Both the position numbers and the translations under genes were made by a program. From JALQTD01 sp965656785 (GTDB lineage Bacteria > Bacteroidota > Bacteroidia > Flavobacteriales_D > Sanyastnellaceae): a stretch of DNA of 64,000 bases. Numbering within the stretch: the stretch's first letter is position 1; every line of letters starts with the position of its first letter. The stretch is from positions 1 to 64,000 of the forward strand of contig CBFHLY010000003.1 in NCBI GenBank assembly GCA_965656785.1. Direction: 5' to 3'. This document shows, piece by piece, positions 25,028 to 34,365 of the stretch. The notes below the pieces were generated by a model. It made no database searches. It was given only the letters and a program-made list of their open reading frames with translations, and was not told where the DNA came from.

Positions 25028-27007
25028 ATGATTGGAACTTTGCGCAATGTTGGCGGAGGGGGCCGGGTTTTGGCCTTGCTCATCGCCGTGTTCACTCCCT
25101 TCCTGCTTTCAGGCCAAATCCTGGATCCAGTCAAATGGGACATCGGCCTCCACCCCGGCCAAGACGGCCAAACCGACCTCGTTTTCCACGCGAGCGTCGA
25201 GCCGTGTTGGCACATCTACAGCCAGCACCTCGAGAACGACATGGGGCCCCTGCCTACCTATTTCGAGCTGTCCCTGCCCGAAGGCGTCGTCTGGGATCAA
25301 GTCGTCACGGAATGCGCCCCGCTGACCGAGTACGACCCCAACTTCATGATGGACCTCAACTTCTTCGAGGAGGAGGTCTACTGGGTGGCACACCTCGACC
25401 TCTCCGAGGCGAACCCGGCCGACTCCATCAGCGGGTTCCTGTCGTTCATGGTCTGCGATTCCGCGCGCTGTTTGCCCCCGGAAGACATCGACTTCAAGGT
25501 GGCGCTAAGCGACGTGGGTTCGGCCATTGCGGACTACTGCCCGCCGAGCCAGCACCTCTGCCACGGCGCGCCCGAGGGCGAGCACGAAGAAGCGGAAGGG
25601 CCCGCCGATGAAGAGGACGAAGAAGGCATTTGGGGCGTGTTCCTCCTCGGTATGCTGCTGGGCTTCGCGGCCTTGCTGACGCCGTGCGTGTTCCCGATGA
25701 TTCCGATGACGGTGAGCTTCTTCACGAAGCAGAGCAAGACGCGCACTCAAGGCATCCGCAACGCCCTCATCTACGGCCTCTTCATCATCGTGATTTACAC
25801 CGGACTGGGCTTGCTGTTGACTGCGCTCTTCGGCGTGGACGTGTTGAACAAAATCTCGACCGATCCGTTCTTCAACCTGTTCTTGTTCATCCTGTTGCTC
25901 ATCTTCGGGGCGAGCTTCCTCGGGGCGTTTGAAATCCAATTGCCGACGAGCTGGGCGAACAAGACGGACCAAGCCGCCGATCGCGGAGGCATCGCGGGCA
26001 TCTTCTTCATGGCGGCAACCTTGGCCATCGTGTCCTTCTCGTGCACGGGTCCGCTAGTGGGCAGTGCGCTCGCAGGCGCGGCAACCGGATCCTTCGCAGC
26101 TCCGGCGGCCATCATGTTCGGCTTTTCGTTGGCGCTGGCGATGCCGTTCGCGTTGTTCAGTGCGTTCCCGGGCTGGCTCAATTCGCTGCCCCAATCGGGC
26201 GGTTGGTTGAACAGCGTCAAAGTCGTGCTCGGTTTGCTCGAAATCGGCTTCGCCTTCAAGTTCTTATCCAACGCGGACCTCGTGTTGCAGCTCGGGTTGT
26301 TGCAGCGGGAGCTGTTCATTGCGATTTGGATCGCGGTTTCTTTGGCGATTGCCTTCTACCTCTTCGGGTGGTTGGTGTTGCCGCACGACAGCGACAACCG
26401 CAAAATCGGGGTGTTCCGCTTCTCCATCGGGATGCTGTTCTTCATCCTCGGGGTGTACTTGTTCCCCGGCATGTGGGGCGCACCCGTGAAGCTCATCTCG
26501 GGCTTCCCGCCGCCCGTGTTCTACAGCGAGTGGACGCAAGGCGGTGGCGGCGGCGGCGGTTCGCACAGCGGACACGTAGAAGCGCGCTTCACCGACTACG
26601 ACGAAGGCCTGGCCGCGGCGAAGGCGGAGGGCAAGCCGATGTTGTTGGACTTCACGGGATGGGCGTGCGTGAATTGCCGGAAGATGGAGGAGCAGGTTTG
26701 GCCCAACGCCGAAGTGGCCCGCATCCTCAACGAGGAAGTGGTGCTCGTCAGCCTCTACGTGGACGAGCGCAAGGAATTGCCCGAATCCGAGCAGCGCGTG
26801 GAAACCTACGGCGGCAAAGACTTCAAGATCCGCAACGTGGGCAACAAGTGGAGCTACTTGCAGGCCTCGCGGTTCGACCGGAATGCGCAGCCGTTCTATG
26901 TCATGCTCGATCACCAGGAAAACCAAATCGGCGGTTCAGCCGGCTACGACCCCGATCCCGAGCTCTTCATCGACTTCCTGAACGAGGGACTCAACGCCTT
27001 TCACTGA
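25028..27007 (+). CDS. dsbD: Thiol:disulfide interchange protein DsbD
   Basis: Carries electrons from cytoplasmic thioredoxin across the inner membrane to periplasmic thiol oxidoreductases. The 659 residues have a signal peptide (to about residue 30), an N-terminal periplasmic DsbD-alpha domain (CDSARCLPP near 150), a CcdA-like eight-helix domain (about 200-490, with TPCVFPMIP and SFSCTGPLVG holding the paired cysteines), and a C-terminal thioredoxin domain with CVNC near 548. A run of seven glycines (about residue 507-513) links the membrane and thioredoxin domains, and an acidic Glu/Asp stretch links the alpha domain to the membrane. I chose the ATG at 25028 for its signal peptide and promoter box. 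Confidence 0.94.
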   Translation: MIGTLRNVGGGGRVLALLIAVFTPFLLSGQILDPVKWDIGLHPGQDGQTDLVFHASVEPCWHIYSQHLENDMGPLPTYFELSLPEGVVWDQVVTECAPLTEYDPNFMMDLNFFEEEVYWVAHLDLSEANPADSISGFLSFMVCDSARCLPPEDIDFKVALSDVGSAIADYCPPSQHLCHGAPEGEHEEAEGPADEEDEEGIWGVFLLGMLLGFAALLTPCVFPMIPMTVSFFTKQSKTRTQGIRNALIYGLFIIVIYTGLGLLLTALFGVDVLNKISTDPFFNLFLFILLLIFGASFLGAFEIQLPTSWANKTDQAADRGGIAGIFFMAATLAIVSFSCTGPLVGSALAGAATGSFAAPAAIMFGFSLALAMPFALFSAFPGWLNSLPQSGGWLNSVKVVLGLLEIGFAFKFLSNADLVLQLGLLQRELFIAIWIAVSLAIAFYLFGWLVLPHDSDNRKIGVFRFSIGMLFFILGVYLFPGMWGAPVKLISGFPPPVFYSEWTQGGGGGGGSHSGHVEARFTDYDEGLAAAKAEGKPMLLDFTGWACVNCRKMEEQVWPNAEVARILNEEVVLVSLYVDERKELPESEQRVETYGGKDFKIRNVGNKWSYLQASRFDRNAQPFYVMLDHQENQIGGSAGYDPDPELFIDFLNEGLNAFH

Positions 27008-27079
27008 CGCCCACAAATCCCAGAACACCGTCCGTGAATCGGTCGTCGGTTTCCGGGAATCGCAGCCTTACTTCGCGCC

Positions 27080-27652
27080 ATGAATACAACCACACGAACC
27101 CATTTTGAGGAGGCGGCCGAGCTGTTGGCTCGGGTGCTGGGGGATGAGGCGTTCGGCTCCGCGGTGGACGCAGCGGGCGAGGCGTTGGTGAAGGCGTTGA
27201 GCGCAGGCGGCAAGGTCATTTCTTGTGGGAACGGCGGAAGCATGTGCGATGCAATGCATTTCGCAGAGGAACTCAGCGGTCGGTACCGCGAGGACCGCAA
27301 GCCCTTTCCAGCACTCTGTTGCTCGGACCCCTCGCACCTGACGTGCGTGGGCAACGACTACGGATTCGACCACGTGTTTTCTCGCTATGTGGAGGCCTTG
27401 GGGCGCAATGGAGATGCCTTGTTGGCCATCAGCACCAGTGGAAATTCGCGCAACGTGGTGGAAGCCGCGAAGGCCGCTCGCGCTGCAGGGATGGTGGTCA
27501 TCGGGCTGACCGGCAAAAACGGAGGCGAATTGGCAGAATGGTGTACCGTGGAAGTGCGGGTGCCGTGGTCCGGCTATGCCGATCGCATTCAAGAGATCCA
27601 CATCAAGGTCATCCACAGCCTCATCGACGCTGTGGAACGGGCGCTCTGCTAA
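27080..27652 (+). CDS. gmhA: Phosphoheptose isomerase (SIS domain)
   Basis: Converts sedoheptulose-7-phosphate to D-glycero-D-manno-heptose-7-phosphate for LPS or other heptosides. The 190-residue length is typical. The SIS-domain signature motifs are visible: CGNGGSMCDAMHFAEELSGR around 51-70, ISTSGNSRNV near 114, and IQEIHIKVIHSLID near the C-terminus. hldE-type partner genes are not in the window. It lies between dsbD and comM on the same strand, with gaps of 72 and 12 bases. Confidence 0.9.
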   Translation: MNTTTRTHFEEAAELLARVLGDEAFGSAVDAAGEALVKALSAGGKVISCGNGGSMCDAMHFAEELSGRYREDRKPFPALCCSDPSHLTCVGNDYGFDHVFSRYVEALGRNGDALLAISTSGNSRNVVEAAKAARAAGMVVIGLTGKNGGELAEWCTVEVRVPWSGYADRIQEIHIKVIHSLIDAVERALC

Positions 27653-27664
27653 CGCTTTCCCGAC

Positions 27665-29173
27665 ATGTTTGTTCGCACGTACGGTGCCGCTTCGCGCGGC
27701 GTTGATGTCCTCCCTGTGTCCGTCGAATTGCGGTCTGGTCGAGGCATTCAGTTTCACGTGGCCGGCATGACCGGGAGCCTTGCACGCGATGCCTTCCTCC
27801 GGATTCGGGGAGCGCTTCAAGCCGAAGGCTGGGGCTGGCCGCGGCAAGCCCTCACGATCAGCTTGAGTCCAGGGCATGCTTCCCTGCACCCTGCCGACTT
27901 GGACTTGCCGTTGGCGCTCGTGGTGTTGGCCCAAATCGGCGTCCTCTCCCCCACCCACATTGCATCCGTTTGTTCCGTTGGCTCCCTCGGCCTCGACGGC
28001 ACCTTGCGCGGCCACCCGAGCAGCGCCAACGCGTCCATCGCAGCGCATGACGCCGGTTGCACGAGCACGCTCGTTCCAGCAGACATCTTGCACGCCAGCT
28101 CGGGAAGTCGGATGGAATGCCCGCTTCACGGCGCTCACTCGCTACGGGAGGTGGTCGACCACCTGACCGGTAAGCGCGCCTTGCCGCGGTGGCTGCCTCG
28201 CGCGCACGGCCAACCGGTTGAACCCGAAGTCCCATTCGAATCCCTCCGCCTCAGCGAGCACGCTTTGACGGGCCTGTTGCTCGCTGCAGCCGGTGAACAC
28301 CATGTGCTGTTCCTCGGGTCGCCTGGAACCGGCAAATCCACCGCCGCCCGAGCCCTTCATGGCATCCTACCGCTGTTGAATAAATCCGAAGCCCAAACCA
28401 CTCGGCGCCTTCACGCTGCCAAAGGAATCATCCGCAACGAGCCGCTTCACCCTCCGATGCGCACTCCTCATTCGGGAAGTGGTGCTGCGGCCCTCATCGG
28501 ATCGCAGGCATCCGGACGGTACAGCACCGACGGCGCCGTCGCCTTCCTTCCCGGGGAACTCTCGCTCGCCCACCGGGGACTCCTCTTGCTCGATGAGCTT
28601 CCAGAATGGTCGCGGCCGGCCATCGAAGCGTTGCGCGTGCCGCTCGAACAAGGTGTCGTGGATTTGGCGCGAGCGTCGGGCACCACCCAATTGCCCGCGC
28701 AATGCCTCGTGGCGGCGACCGCAAATCCCTGTCCGTGCGGCTATTTCCTCGATTCAGAACGCCGATGTCGGTGCACACCCGCACAAGTGCGCAATTACCT
28801 CAAACGGCTATCCGGTCCCTTAGTGGATCGCTTCCCCATCCATCTTGAAACCGTCACCGACGGCGAGGCTGCGTCAACGATGACGACGGCTGAGGCGCGG
28901 GAACGAGTGATGGAGGCGCGCAAGTGCTTGACCGTGGAGGCCGCGTGGGAGGCGGAAGCGCGGAACCGGCTGGATTTGGGGGCCGAACGGTGGCGGTTTT
29001 CGGGGCGGGCCCGGGTTGCTTTGCTCGGGGTGGCTCGAACCCACGCCGCTCTTCATCAACGGGGGATCGTGCGTGCCGAAGACGTGGATGCTGCGCTGGG
29101 ATACCGCGTTTTCGACCGGGCGGGCTGGTTGGAAGCGGCTTGGGACCCTCAGCGCCCCAAACACCGACGATGA
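27665..29173 (+). CDS. comM: YifB/ComM family Mg-chelatase-like AAA+ ATPase
   Basis: A 502-residue protein. ComM homologues are hexameric helicases that promote branch migration during integration of transformed DNA. It has the N-terminal ChlI-like domain (MFVRTYGAASRGVDV onward), Walker A GSPGTGKS near 218, Walker B LLLLDELPEWSRPAIEALR near 305, a zinc-like NPCPCGYF near 355, and the C-terminal RLSGPLVDRF arginine region. Natural transformation is not shown by anything else in the window. It overlaps no neighbour; the next gene starts 27 bases after its stop at the chosen ATG. Confidence 0.92.
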   Translation: MFVRTYGAASRGVDVLPVSVELRSGRGIQFHVAGMTGSLARDAFLRIRGALQAEGWGWPRQALTISLSPGHASLHPADLDLPLALVVLAQIGVLSPTHIASVCSVGSLGLDGTLRGHPSSANASIAAHDAGCTSTLVPADILHASSGSRMECPLHGAHSLREVVDHLTGKRALPRWLPRAHGQPVEPEVPFESLRLSEHALTGLLLAAAGEHHVLFLGSPGTGKSTAARALHGILPLLNKSEAQTTRRLHAAKGIIRNEPLHPPMRTPHSGSGAAALIGSQASGRYSTDGAVAFLPGELSLAHRGLLLLDELPEWSRPAIEALRVPLEQGVVDLARASGTTQLPAQCLVAATANPCPCGYFLDSERRCRCTPAQVRNYLKRLSGPLVDRFPIHLETVTDGEAASTMTTAEARERVMEARKCLTVEAAWEAEARNRLDLGAERWRFSGRARVALLGVARTHAALHQRGIVRAEDVDAALGYRVFDRAGWLEAAWDPQRPKHRR

Positions 29174-29200
29174 ATGCCTGGAATGCACGAACTTGCATCC

Positions 29201-29719
29201 ATGGAACCCCTCATTCTCCCCGTTCACGGCCACCGGCCGCACGTGCATCCCTCGTGTTGGTTGGCGCCGAACGCCACCTTGATTGGAGAGGTCACCCTCG
29301 GTGCCGAATCAACGGTTTGGTTTCAAGCTGTGGTGCGCGGGGACGTGGCGCCCATCCGCATTGAAGAACGGGTGAACATCCAAGACGGTGCCGTCATTCA
29401 CGGAACCTTTGAGCAGTCCGAAACCGTCATCGAATCACGGGCTTCCATCGGGCACAAGGCCATCGTGCACGGTGCGTACATCGGTTCCGGTGCGCTCGTT
29501 GGGATGGGAGCCATCGTAATGGATCACGCGGTGGTGGGTGAAGGAGCCGTCATCGCAGCCGGGGCCGTGGTCCTGTCGGGCACCCACGTGCCACCTTATA
29601 CCCTCTGGGCCGGCGCCCCAGCGAAGAACAAAGGACCCGTTCGCGAAGAACTGAAGGCCCACCTAGCCGCCACCGCAGAGCGGTACGTCGAATACGCAGA
29701 TTGGTTCAAGGCGGATTAA
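29201..29719 (+). CDS. Gamma-carbonic-anhydrase-like hexapeptide-repeat protein (YrdA/PaaY type)
   Basis: A 172-residue left-handed beta-helix protein. Metal-ligand-like histidines sit in the family positions: VIHGTF near 65, and IGHKAIVHGAYIG near 82-94. RGDVAPIRI precedes them. Such proteins bind zinc or iron; some hydrate CO2, while many have no proven activity. The ATG at 29201 (MEPLILPVHG) matches where homology usually begins; an ATG at 29174 would add nine residues. Its 3' end overlaps murI, which converges from the other strand, by 4 bases. Confidence 0.85.
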   Translation: MEPLILPVHGHRPHVHPSCWLAPNATLIGEVTLGAESTVWFQAVVRGDVAPIRIEERVNIQDGAVIHGTFEQSETVIESRASIGHKAIVHGAYIGSGALVGMGAIVMDHAVVGEGAVIAAGAVVLSGTHVPPYTLWAGAPAKNKGPVREELKAHLAATAERYVEYADWFKAD

Positions 29720-30504
29720 GACCGCCACAAATCGCTTGCCTCCAAGCGAATGGACTCCCCGAAAAACCGACGAGCCCCCAACGCGAACGAATCCGTCCAG
29801 TCGGAAACCAAAAACCGGTGTTCCGCAGCAGCACCGGCTTTCACTTCCTCCGGAAACAGCGACGCCACCGCTTCGGCCACCAGGTCCGGGCTGTTGACCA
29901 CGTGAACGTGGGGGGACAGGTGGCGAGCGATTTGGTCCGCAATCAACGGGTAGTGGGTACATCCGAGCACCAAAGCATGCACGTCGTCAAATCCCCCATC
30001 GCCCAAATACGCCTCCAACAGGGCCTCACTGACGGCGCCTTGGTGAAACCCCTCTTCGATGGCGGAAGCCAACAGCGGGGTGGCTCGCGCAGTGGCCTCC
30101 AAGCCCGCCGCCTCCAACAGCCGCTGGTACAAGCCCGACTCGATGGTGGCCCGGGTGCCAATGACGCCAATGCGCCCCCCCGGCCAACGGTCGGCGAGGT
30201 GGGCAACGACCGGCTGGACCACGTCCACCACGGGAATGTCCGGGCCGACGGCATCGCGCACAGCGTCCAAGGCATTGCTCGACGCGGAATTGCACGCCAC
30301 CACAATGGCTCGGCAACCTTGATCGCGCAGGTGGTGCGAAATGCGGGAGGCATAATGCCGAATGAGGACAGGCGATTTCTCCCCGTAAGGCAAATGGGCT
30401 GTGTCCCCGAAATACAACAGCGGCGAACCGGTCATCCGGTCCGCCACTGCCCGGGCGACGGTCAAACCGCCAATGCCCGAATCGAATACGCCAATGGGAC
30501 GCAT
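29716..30504 (-). CDS. murI: Glutamate racemase
   Basis: Supplies D-glutamate for peptidoglycan stem peptides. The 262 residues carry the N-terminal FDSGIGGLTV motif (7-16) and the two catalytic cysteines, in ACNSASS near 73 and GCTHYPL near 185. It is the last gene of the minus-strand envelope cluster, 28 bases after the small OmpH gene. Confidence 0.96.
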   Translation of the reverse strand: MRPIGVFDSGIGGLTVARAVADRMTGSPLLYFGDTAHLPYGEKSPVLIRHYASRISHHLRDQGCRAIVVACNSASSNALDAVRDAVGPDIPVVDVVQPVVAHLADRWPGGRIGVIGTRATIESGLYQRLLEAAGLEATARATPLLASAIEEGFHQGAVSEALLEAYLGDGGFDDVHALVLGCTHYPLIADQIARHLSPHVHVVNSPDLVAEAVASLFPEEVKAGAAAEHRFLVSDWTDSFALGARRFFGESIRLEASDLWRS

Positions 30505-30532
30505 GAAAAACCGCCACCGAAGTGGCCTTGAA

Positions 30533-31027
30533 TTACATGCCGAGTTTCGCGCGAATGGCTGCGCTCACGTCGTCGCCGCCTACGTAAACCGTTGCGCCGG
30601 CGCTCGTATCGAAAATGTACGAGTACCCTTGCTCGCTGCCCACGTCGTTGATCGCTTGCTGAACTCGCTCGATCATCGGCATCAGGAGCTCCTGCTCCAT
30701 TTGGGCCAAGTCATTCTGAACCGTCGAAGCGAATTCCTGCAAGCCCTCGTCGAGCGCTTGCAACTCGCGCTCCTTTTGTTGGCGAATGGCTGCGGGCCAC
30801 GTCTCGGCCTTGCTTTGGTACTCCTGCAACTTCGTTTGGAGCTGCTGCTGCATGCTCGTCATCTCACTCTCGTACTCGGAGGCGCGCGACTCGATGGCTG
30901 CTTGCGCGTCCATGCGCTCGGGCAAGTCCATCAGGATCGCTTGCGTGTCCACGTGTCCCAACTTCTGTGCGGTCGCTGCCGTGGTCATTCCCACGATCAG
31001 GGCCAAGGCCATCATCAATTGCTTCAT
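30533..31027 (-). CDS. ompH: Periplasmic chaperone of the OmpH/Skp family (copy 1)
   Basis: A 164-residue protein with a signal peptide (MKQLMMALALIVG, cleaved near TAATA-Q) and a long helical hairpin (about 45-125) rich in Glu, Gln and Lys, as in Skp tentacles. It holds unfolded outer-membrane proteins on the way to BamA. The true start is the ATG at 31027; a TTG two codons upstream is in frame but unsupported. It is adjacent to a longer paralogue and bamA. A TACCTTCG box upstream suggests that it also has its own promoter. Confidence 0.88.
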   Translation of the reverse strand: MKQLMMALALIVGMTTAATAQKLGHVDTQAILMDLPERMDAQAAIESRASEYESEMTSMQQQLQTKLQEYQSKAETWPAAIRQQKERELQALDEGLQEFASTVQNDLAQMEQELLMPMIERVQQAINDVGSEQGYSYIFDTSAGATVYVGGDDVSAAIRAKLGM

Positions 31028-31047
31028 CTTCAAAATAAAATCAGGTG

Positions 31048-31055
31048 CGAAGGTA
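31048..31055 (-). promoter_or_regulatory. Promoter -7 box between the two ompH genes
   Basis: On the minus strand TACCTTCG (TAnnTTYG) lies 20 bases upstream of the ATG at 31027, inside the gap between the two paralogues. Confidence 0.4.
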
Positions 31056-31105
31056 ATTCGTAACTCCGTTCAAGTCCAATCCCGTAAGCGAAAGCCGTGC
31101 CAAGC

Positions 31106-31786
31106 TCAATTCTTGTCCCGGGAATTGCTGGGGGCAATGCCGCCTCGCGCTCCTTGCACCGCTCCACCGGCCGCACCACGGACGGCATCGGTCGCTCCGT
31201 CTACGGCTCCACGGGCCTTGTCGAGCAAGCTCTCGCCGCCCTCCTTTTCTGGTTCTTCGGCCTCAATGGTCTCGCCGGGCACGAAGCCCAGGGCCTTGAT
31301 GAGGCGGTCCGAGATGTCGTATTTCGGGTTCGTGTAGAGCATGTTGCTCTGGTTGCTCTTGTCAAAAATGACCATGTAGCTCGAACCCGAAGCGATTTCC
31401 TTGAGCTCTTCGAAAATGAGGTCCTGGATGGGCTGAATGAGCTCTTGGCGCTGGCGGAAGAGCTCCCCTTCGACACCGAACTTCTCGCGTTGCAGTGCGC
31501 GGGCCTCTTCGCGCTTCGCGGTGATGTCCTGCTCGCGCTTGGCCCGCATTTCCGGGGTGAGCAGAACACGCTCTGCTCGGTAGGCCAACTCAAGCCGTTC
31601 CACCGCTTGCATTTTTGCCTCGATCTCCGCTTGCCAATCGATGGCCAACTGGTTCAACGTCTGTTGAGCCTCGGCGTACTCTGGGATGTGCAGCAGCACG
31701 TAATCGGAGTCGATGTAGGCGAATTTTTGGGCCCATCCACCCGCAACCAACGCGGTGAACAGGAGGGTCATCAAGGTCGTTTTCAT
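31106..31786 (-). CDS. ompH: Periplasmic chaperone of the OmpH/Skp family (copy 2, with C-terminal tail)
   Basis: A 226-residue paralogue with signal peptide MKTTLMTLLFTALVAGG and a charged helical core (QLAIDWQAEIEAKMQAVERL onward, in part EIEAKMQAVERLELAYRAE). Unlike copy 1 it carries an extra C-terminal tail of about 50 residues, rich in Glu then Ala/Gly (ARGAVDGATDAVRGAAGGAV). The ATG at 31786 is chosen because it opens the signal peptide. Directly downstream of bamA on the same strand, which fits an outer-membrane protein assembly operon. Confidence 0.86.
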   Translation of the reverse strand: MKTTLMTLLFTALVAGGWAQKFAYIDSDYVLLHIPEYAEAQQTLNQLAIDWQAEIEAKMQAVERLELAYRAERVLLTPEMRAKREQDITAKREEARALQREKFGVEGELFRQRQELIQPIQDLIFEELKEIASGSSYMVIFDKSNQSNMLYTNPKYDISDRLIKALGFVPGETIEAEEPEKEGGESLLDKARGAVDGATDAVRGAAGGAVQGARGGIAPSNSRDKN

Positions 31787-31830
31787 GAGCGGTTGAAGAT
31801 ACATTGCATCAGGGCATTTCCATCGGTTCA

Positions 31831-34365
31831 TCACAATTCCCCCATGTTCATTCCCATGCTGAAGTGGAACTGACCGCGGGCCATGTTGGGGGCAGTCGGG
31901 ATGTCATCGAGGCGCCAGCCGTAGTCCAAGCCCAAGAGACCGAACATCGGCAAGAAGATGCGCATTCCCACACCGGCAGAACGGTACACTTGGAAGGGAT
32001 TGAACTCGCGCGCATCGGCCCACGTTTTGCCCGCATCCACGAAGGACAGGAGGAAGATGGTGGCACTCGGGTTCGTCGACAACGGGTAGCGCAATTCTGC
32101 ACCGTATTTCGCGATGACGGGGGCGCCCGTGTTTTGGTTGGGCATGGTCAGGCTCAAATCGTCGAAGCCACGCAAATTCACGATTTCGCGGCCATCGAGG
32201 ACGAATCCGCTCAAGAACACACCACCGAGGTAGAACCGCTCGAACGGCGAGAGGCCCACGTTGCGGTTGTACTGCCCGATGAGCCCGAAGCCCGCGTGCG
32301 TCCGCAACACGAGCGTCTTCGGATTCTCGCCGGAAGACTGCGTCAAGGGGGTGAACCATTCCGCTTTCACCTTCCATTTGTGGTACTCCACCCACCGGAA
32401 GCGTTCCTGGTCCGACATCGAAGCGTAATCCACGTCGTCGCCCCGGAAGGCCGAGTAAGGCGGCGTCGCTTTCACCGTCACGTTCACGTTCGAACCCCAA
32501 ACCGGATAAATCGGATCCGAGACCGAGTTGCGGCCCAGGCTCAACGTCAACGCCAAGTTGTTCGACACCCCGTTTGCAAAACTGAAGAACACCCCGTAAT
32601 CGTTCAACACGAAGTGCTGGTAGCTCAAGGCCGCCTGCATGACGAACCAATCGTCCGGCTTCTTCCAGCGCTGACCGAGGCCCATTTGCACCCCCGTGAT
32701 GTCGAGGCTTTGGCGCAGGGGATTGATTTCGCCGTCGACCCGGCGAGCTTGGCCGTTCGTTTGGACCGAATGCCACGCGGAAAAGGAGAGGGAATTGGGC
32801 TTTCGACCGCCCATCCACGGTTCCGTGAAACTGAAGTTGTAGCTCTGGAAGAACAGCCCGTTCGACTGGGCGCGGATGCTCAGCCGCTGGCCGTCGCCGG
32901 TGGGAATCGGGCGCCACGCATCGCCGTTGAGCATGTTCTTCAGCGAGAAGTTGTTGAAGCTGATGCCGAGCGTTCCCACCACGCGGCCGCCGCCCCAGCC
33001 GCCGCTGAGTTCGATTTGGTCTGACGGCTTTTCCTCCACCCGGTACTCGATGTCCACGGTGCCGTCTTCGGGATGCTGGATCGGGTTGATGCCGAACGCC
33101 TCCGGGTTGAAGTAATTCAGCTGGGCCAATTCGCGCTGCGTCCGGATGATGTCCGTTCGGCTGAACAAATCGCCCGGCCGCGTGCGGATTTCCCGGTAAA
33201 TGACGTGGTCGTTCGTCTTCGTGTTGCCCTCCACAATGACCTTCCCGATGCGGAATTGCTTGCCTTCCATCAGACGCACTTCGATGTCGATGGTGTCGTT
33301 CTCAATGGACGTTTCCACCGGAATGGCTTGGAAGGTCAAGTACCCATCGTCTTGGTACAACGAGGTCAAATCGATGCCCTTGGGATCCATGTACATCCGC
33401 GTTTCGAGGCGTTCCAGGTTGTAGACCTCACCCATCCGAATGCCTAAAATCGAATCGAGTTGCGTCGACCGGTACTTCGTGTTCCCGGTGAAGCTGATGT
33501 CCCCGAAATAAAACGGGTTGCCCTCTGAAATCTGAAACGCCACGCCCACATCGCCCTCCGGCAGCCGGTAAATGCTGTCGTTTAAAATGCGCGCATTTCG
33601 ATACCCCTGGTTGTTGTAGAGTTGCAGCAGTTGCTCCCGCGCGGTTTGTACATTCGCCTCCACGAATTTGGTCGACTTAAAAATGCGGTACCACGACCGC
33701 TCCTTCAAGTCCTTCATCGCCCGCTTCACCTCCTGCTCCGAAAGCGCCTCCACCCCCTCCACGCGCACTTCACCGACCTTCACTTTGTCGCCTTTGTCCA
33801 CCGCAATTTGGAGCATGGCGCCGTTCGCAAAAGCGGTATCGGCCACCTGCCGGATGTCCACTGTGGCGTCCCAAAACCCCTTCTCGTCGTAGTGATCCAG
33901 CAACCGCAACCGCGCTGTGGCCATGACGTTTTCGTTGACCACTCGGCCGGTGAGCAGGTCCATTTTTCCCTTCAGCGTTTCCTGCTCCGAGCGGCTCACC
34001 CCCGTGATGGTGTATCGCGTCAACCGCGGCAATTCCCGCACGCGAATGACGAGGTACACGTCTTTGCCCCGCACTTCAGCCAATTCGATGCTCACATCGC
34101 CGAACAAGTCCTGATCCCACAAGTTGCGGATGGCGTTGGAGATTTCATCGCCCGGGATGGTGATCTCCTCGCCGACCTGCAAGCCCGCGAAGAGCTTGAT
34201 GGCCTGCACATCGGAATAATCCGCTCCGAGCACGGAGACGCCCGCAATGCGGTATTCGTGGGGATAGGTCAGGTCGATTTGACCGTTCGCGACCGCCGCC
34301 CAGAGGCACGCCACCAGCACTCCCCAAAGGCGCCACCGCCGAGCGTGTTCTACAATTCGCATCAT
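31831..34365 (-). CDS. bamA: Outer-membrane assembly factor BamA (Omp85)
   Basis: Inserts beta-barrel proteins into the outer membrane. The 844 residues have a signal sequence (about 1-30), five POTRA repeats (about 40-440) and a C-terminal 16-strand barrel of the bacterial surface antigen type, ending with an aromatic-rich strand near the C-terminus (GQFHFSMGMNMGEL). The start at 34365 overlaps the uppS stop (ATGA). The upstream in-frame extension lies within uppS and is rejected. Neighbours uppS, porG and the ompH pair reproduce the Bacteroidota bam cluster. Confidence 0.95.
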   Translation of the reverse strand: MMRIVEHARRWRLWGVLVACLWAAVANGQIDLTYPHEYRIAGVSVLGADYSDVQAIKLFAGLQVGEEITIPGDEISNAIRNLWDQDLFGDVSIELAEVRGKDVYLVIRVRELPRLTRYTITGVSRSEQETLKGKMDLLTGRVVNENVMATARLRLLDHYDEKGFWDATVDIRQVADTAFANGAMLQIAVDKGDKVKVGEVRVEGVEALSEQEVKRAMKDLKERSWYRIFKSTKFVEANVQTAREQLLQLYNNQGYRNARILNDSIYRLPEGDVGVAFQISEGNPFYFGDISFTGNTKYRSTQLDSILGIRMGEVYNLERLETRMYMDPKGIDLTSLYQDDGYLTFQAIPVETSIENDTIDIEVRLMEGKQFRIGKVIVEGNTKTNDHVIYREIRTRPGDLFSRTDIIRTQRELAQLNYFNPEAFGINPIQHPEDGTVDIEYRVEEKPSDQIELSGGWGGGRVVGTLGISFNNFSLKNMLNGDAWRPIPTGDGQRLSIRAQSNGLFFQSYNFSFTEPWMGGRKPNSLSFSAWHSVQTNGQARRVDGEINPLRQSLDITGVQMGLGQRWKKPDDWFVMQAALSYQHFVLNDYGVFFSFANGVSNNLALTLSLGRNSVSDPIYPVWGSNVNVTVKATPPYSAFRGDDVDYASMSDQERFRWVEYHKWKVKAEWFTPLTQSSGENPKTLVLRTHAGFGLIGQYNRNVGLSPFERFYLGGVFLSGFVLDGREIVNLRGFDDLSLTMPNQNTGAPVIAKYGAELRYPLSTNPSATIFLLSFVDAGKTWADAREFNPFQVYRSAGVGMRIFLPMFGLLGLDYGWRLDDIPTAPNMARGQFHFSMGMNMGEL

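Noticed and set aside
26540..26565. A glycine-codon run in dsbD as a possible frameshift or sequencing error.
   Set aside because: The thioredoxin domain continues in the same frame with its CVNC motif; the run fits a flexible interdomain linker.
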